Assembly: GCA_020633235.1 (NCBI GenBank)
Contig: JACKEA010000010.1
Span: 30,001 to 94,000 of the forward strand
From: Polyangiaceae bacterium
GTDB taxonomy: Bacteria; Myxococcota_A; Polyangia; Polyangiales; Polyangiaceae
Direction: 5' to 3'
Length of the DNA: 64,000 bases
The position numbers and the translations under genes are program-made. Under the pieces are notes generated by a model, which saw only the letters and a list, made by a program, of their open reading frames with translations, did not search any database and was not told the DNA's origin. Below, piece by piece: positions 63,149 to 64,000 of the stretch (positions are counted from its first letter, which is position 1; each line of letters begins with the position of its first letter).

Positions 63149-64000
63149 ATGATGGGGCAAACCACCTTTCGGCGAGCGCTTTCCATTGGCGCGCTTTCGG
63201 CATTCATGTTGGTCGCATCCGGGGCTGGGGCACAGACCGATGCGGAGCGCGCGGGCGCACGGGCCGCGGCCAGCGAGGGTCTGAAGGCCTTCAAGGCGGG
63301 AGACTACGCCAAGGCCGTGGACCTGTTCAGCCGGGCGCAGTCCCTCGTCGATGCGCCGCCACACCTTCTGTACATCGCTCGCAGCCAAGAGAAGCTCGGG
63401 CATCTGGTGAAGGCGCACGAAGCCTACGTGAAGATCACGCGCGAGAAGCTGACCCCGGATGCGCCAGATGCGTTTCGCGACGCGATGGAGAAAGCGCAGA
63501 CGGAGCTCAAAGCGCTGGAGCCGCGGCTGCCCTACTTGACGATCAGCGTGACCGGCGATGGCGCGGATGGCGCCGTGGTCACCATGGACGGCAAAGAGGT
63601 GCCCAAGGCGCTGGTGGGTGTGCCTGCTCCGGTGGATCCCGGCAAGCACGAGCTTCAAGCGACCGGTGACGGTGTGCAGAGCGACCTCGCGACGATCACG
63701 TTGGCCGAGAGCGCCAGGGAGACGGTGAAGCTGAACTTGGCGCCCGCGCCCGGCGCCACGGTGCCGGGAGGGACGCCCGGAGCGGAGCCGAACGGATCGG
63801 AGCCGGCGGGCACGCCGCCCACTACCGAGCCGACCCACGACAAGGGCGGCCTGAGCGGGATGCGCATCGGTGCCTACGCCGCGCTGGGTGTGGGCGTCGT
63901 GGGGTTGGGCGCCGGGACGTTCTTCGCGCTGCGCTCCAAGAGCAAGCGGGACGACGCCAACGCGTTGTGCACGAGCGCCGGCTGCCCCGCCGACAAGAAG
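63149..64000 (+). CDS. Exported TPR/PEGA-like protein, 3' truncated by window edge
   Basis: The frame from ATG 63149 (a second ATG follows) is open to the window end, giving at least 284 residues. A signal peptide (LSIGALSAFMLVASGAGAQ) is followed by a TPR-like helical part (AASEGLKAFKAGDYAKAVDLFSRAQ, PHLLYIARSQEKLGHLVKAHEAY). A PEGA-like beta segment (LTISVTGDGADGAVVTMDGKEVP, PVDPGKHELQA), a Pro/Thr/Gly linker and a membrane helix near 252-272 (IGAYAALGVGVVGLGAGTFFAL) come next. The arrangement is common in myxobacterial envelope proteins. Function unknown. Confidence 0.8.
   Translation, partial: MMGQTTFRRALSIGALSAFMLVASGAGAQTDAERAGARAAASEGLKAFKAGDYAKAVDLFSRAQSLVDAPPHLLYIARSQEKLGHLVKAHEAYVKITREKLTPDAPDAFRDAMEKAQTELKALEPRLPYLTISVTGDGADGAVVTMDGKEVPKALVGVPAPVDPGKHELQATGDGVQSDLATITLAESARETVKLNLAPAPGATVPGGTPGAEPNGSEPAGTPPTTEPTHDKGGLSGMRIGAYAALGVGVVGLGAGTFFALRSKSKRDDANALCTSAGCPADKK

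Overview
The window is about 64 kb of GC-rich chromosome. It most resembles a member of the Myxococcota (a myxobacterium, perhaps of the Polyangia/Sorangiineae side). The reasons are several predicted surface proteins ending in a MYXO-CTERM-like tail (Cys, hydrophobic helix, Arg cluster), two proteins with AgmX/PglI-type C-terminal domains, many lipoproteins, hybrid histidine kinases, a PknB-type Ser/Thr kinase, a PilZ protein and two strong sigma-54 promoter matches. The genus cannot be fixed from the sequence alone.

Layout. 1-1342: the 3' third of a 23S rRNA gene, a hairpin-rich spacer, 5S rRNA and a strong terminator. 1395-5143: a three-gene biotin-dependent acyl-CoA carboxylase operon. 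5230-7605: a GT51 glycosyltransferase. 7642-8223 (minus): tadA directly behind tRNA-Arg(ACG), the tRNA that TadA edits. 8331-9134: aroE. 9135-9581: no protein gene, but a sigma-54 promoter followed by a candidate small RNA. 9582-16533: secreted, redox and protease genes, plus an unrecognised two-gene pair. 16572-20512: a compact tyrosine-degradation operon (fumarylacetoacetase, maleylacetoacetate isomerase, HPPD, homogentisate dioxygenase), then plsC. 21324-26173: a repeat-punctuated accessory stretch with a Gly-rich lipoprotein, a frameshifted beta-propeller fragment and an NTPase-TPR regulator. 26223-33854: housekeeping genes (ene-reductase, miaA, mutL, rplU, rpmA, a HAD hydrolase) and a beta-helix surface protein. 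34023-36466: a pair of acyl-CoA dehydrogenases that may be one heteromeric enzyme, followed by a 35-bp tandem repeat. 36693-46106: a sulfatase-fold lipoprotein, two hybrid kinases (one with a degenerate ATPase domain), AgmX-like envelope proteins and others. 46152-48794: gshB divergent from ggt. 48783-50928: an ECF sigma/anti-sigma pair and a PhaR-type regulator. 51217-53218: a SUKH protein, a lipoprotein and an orphan ABC ATPase. 60540-64000: PilZ, a Ser/Thr kinase with its partner gene, and a TPR lipoprotein-like gene running off the end.

The most unusual part is 53281-59389. Three consecutive genes encode proteins that resemble the complex I membrane subunits NuoH, NuoL and NuoM. The NuoH-like protein carries an N-terminal lipoprotein signal, an IPT/TIG-like region and a PDZ domain. 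The NuoL-like protein has a soluble insertion where central helices are expected. The NuoM-like protein has a signal peptide and a beta-sandwich-like domain. By eye, the Glu and Lys residues of the proton pathway are missing, and no hydrophilic complex I subunit is encoded nearby. I read this as a possible complex I-derived membrane module with a changed, exported role. That is inference and needs homology searching.

A second recurring theme is a dispersed family of short palindromic repeats (21324, 23218, 26131, 36481, 51091, 60976), placed mostly at gene ends and carrying outward-facing copies of the same core.
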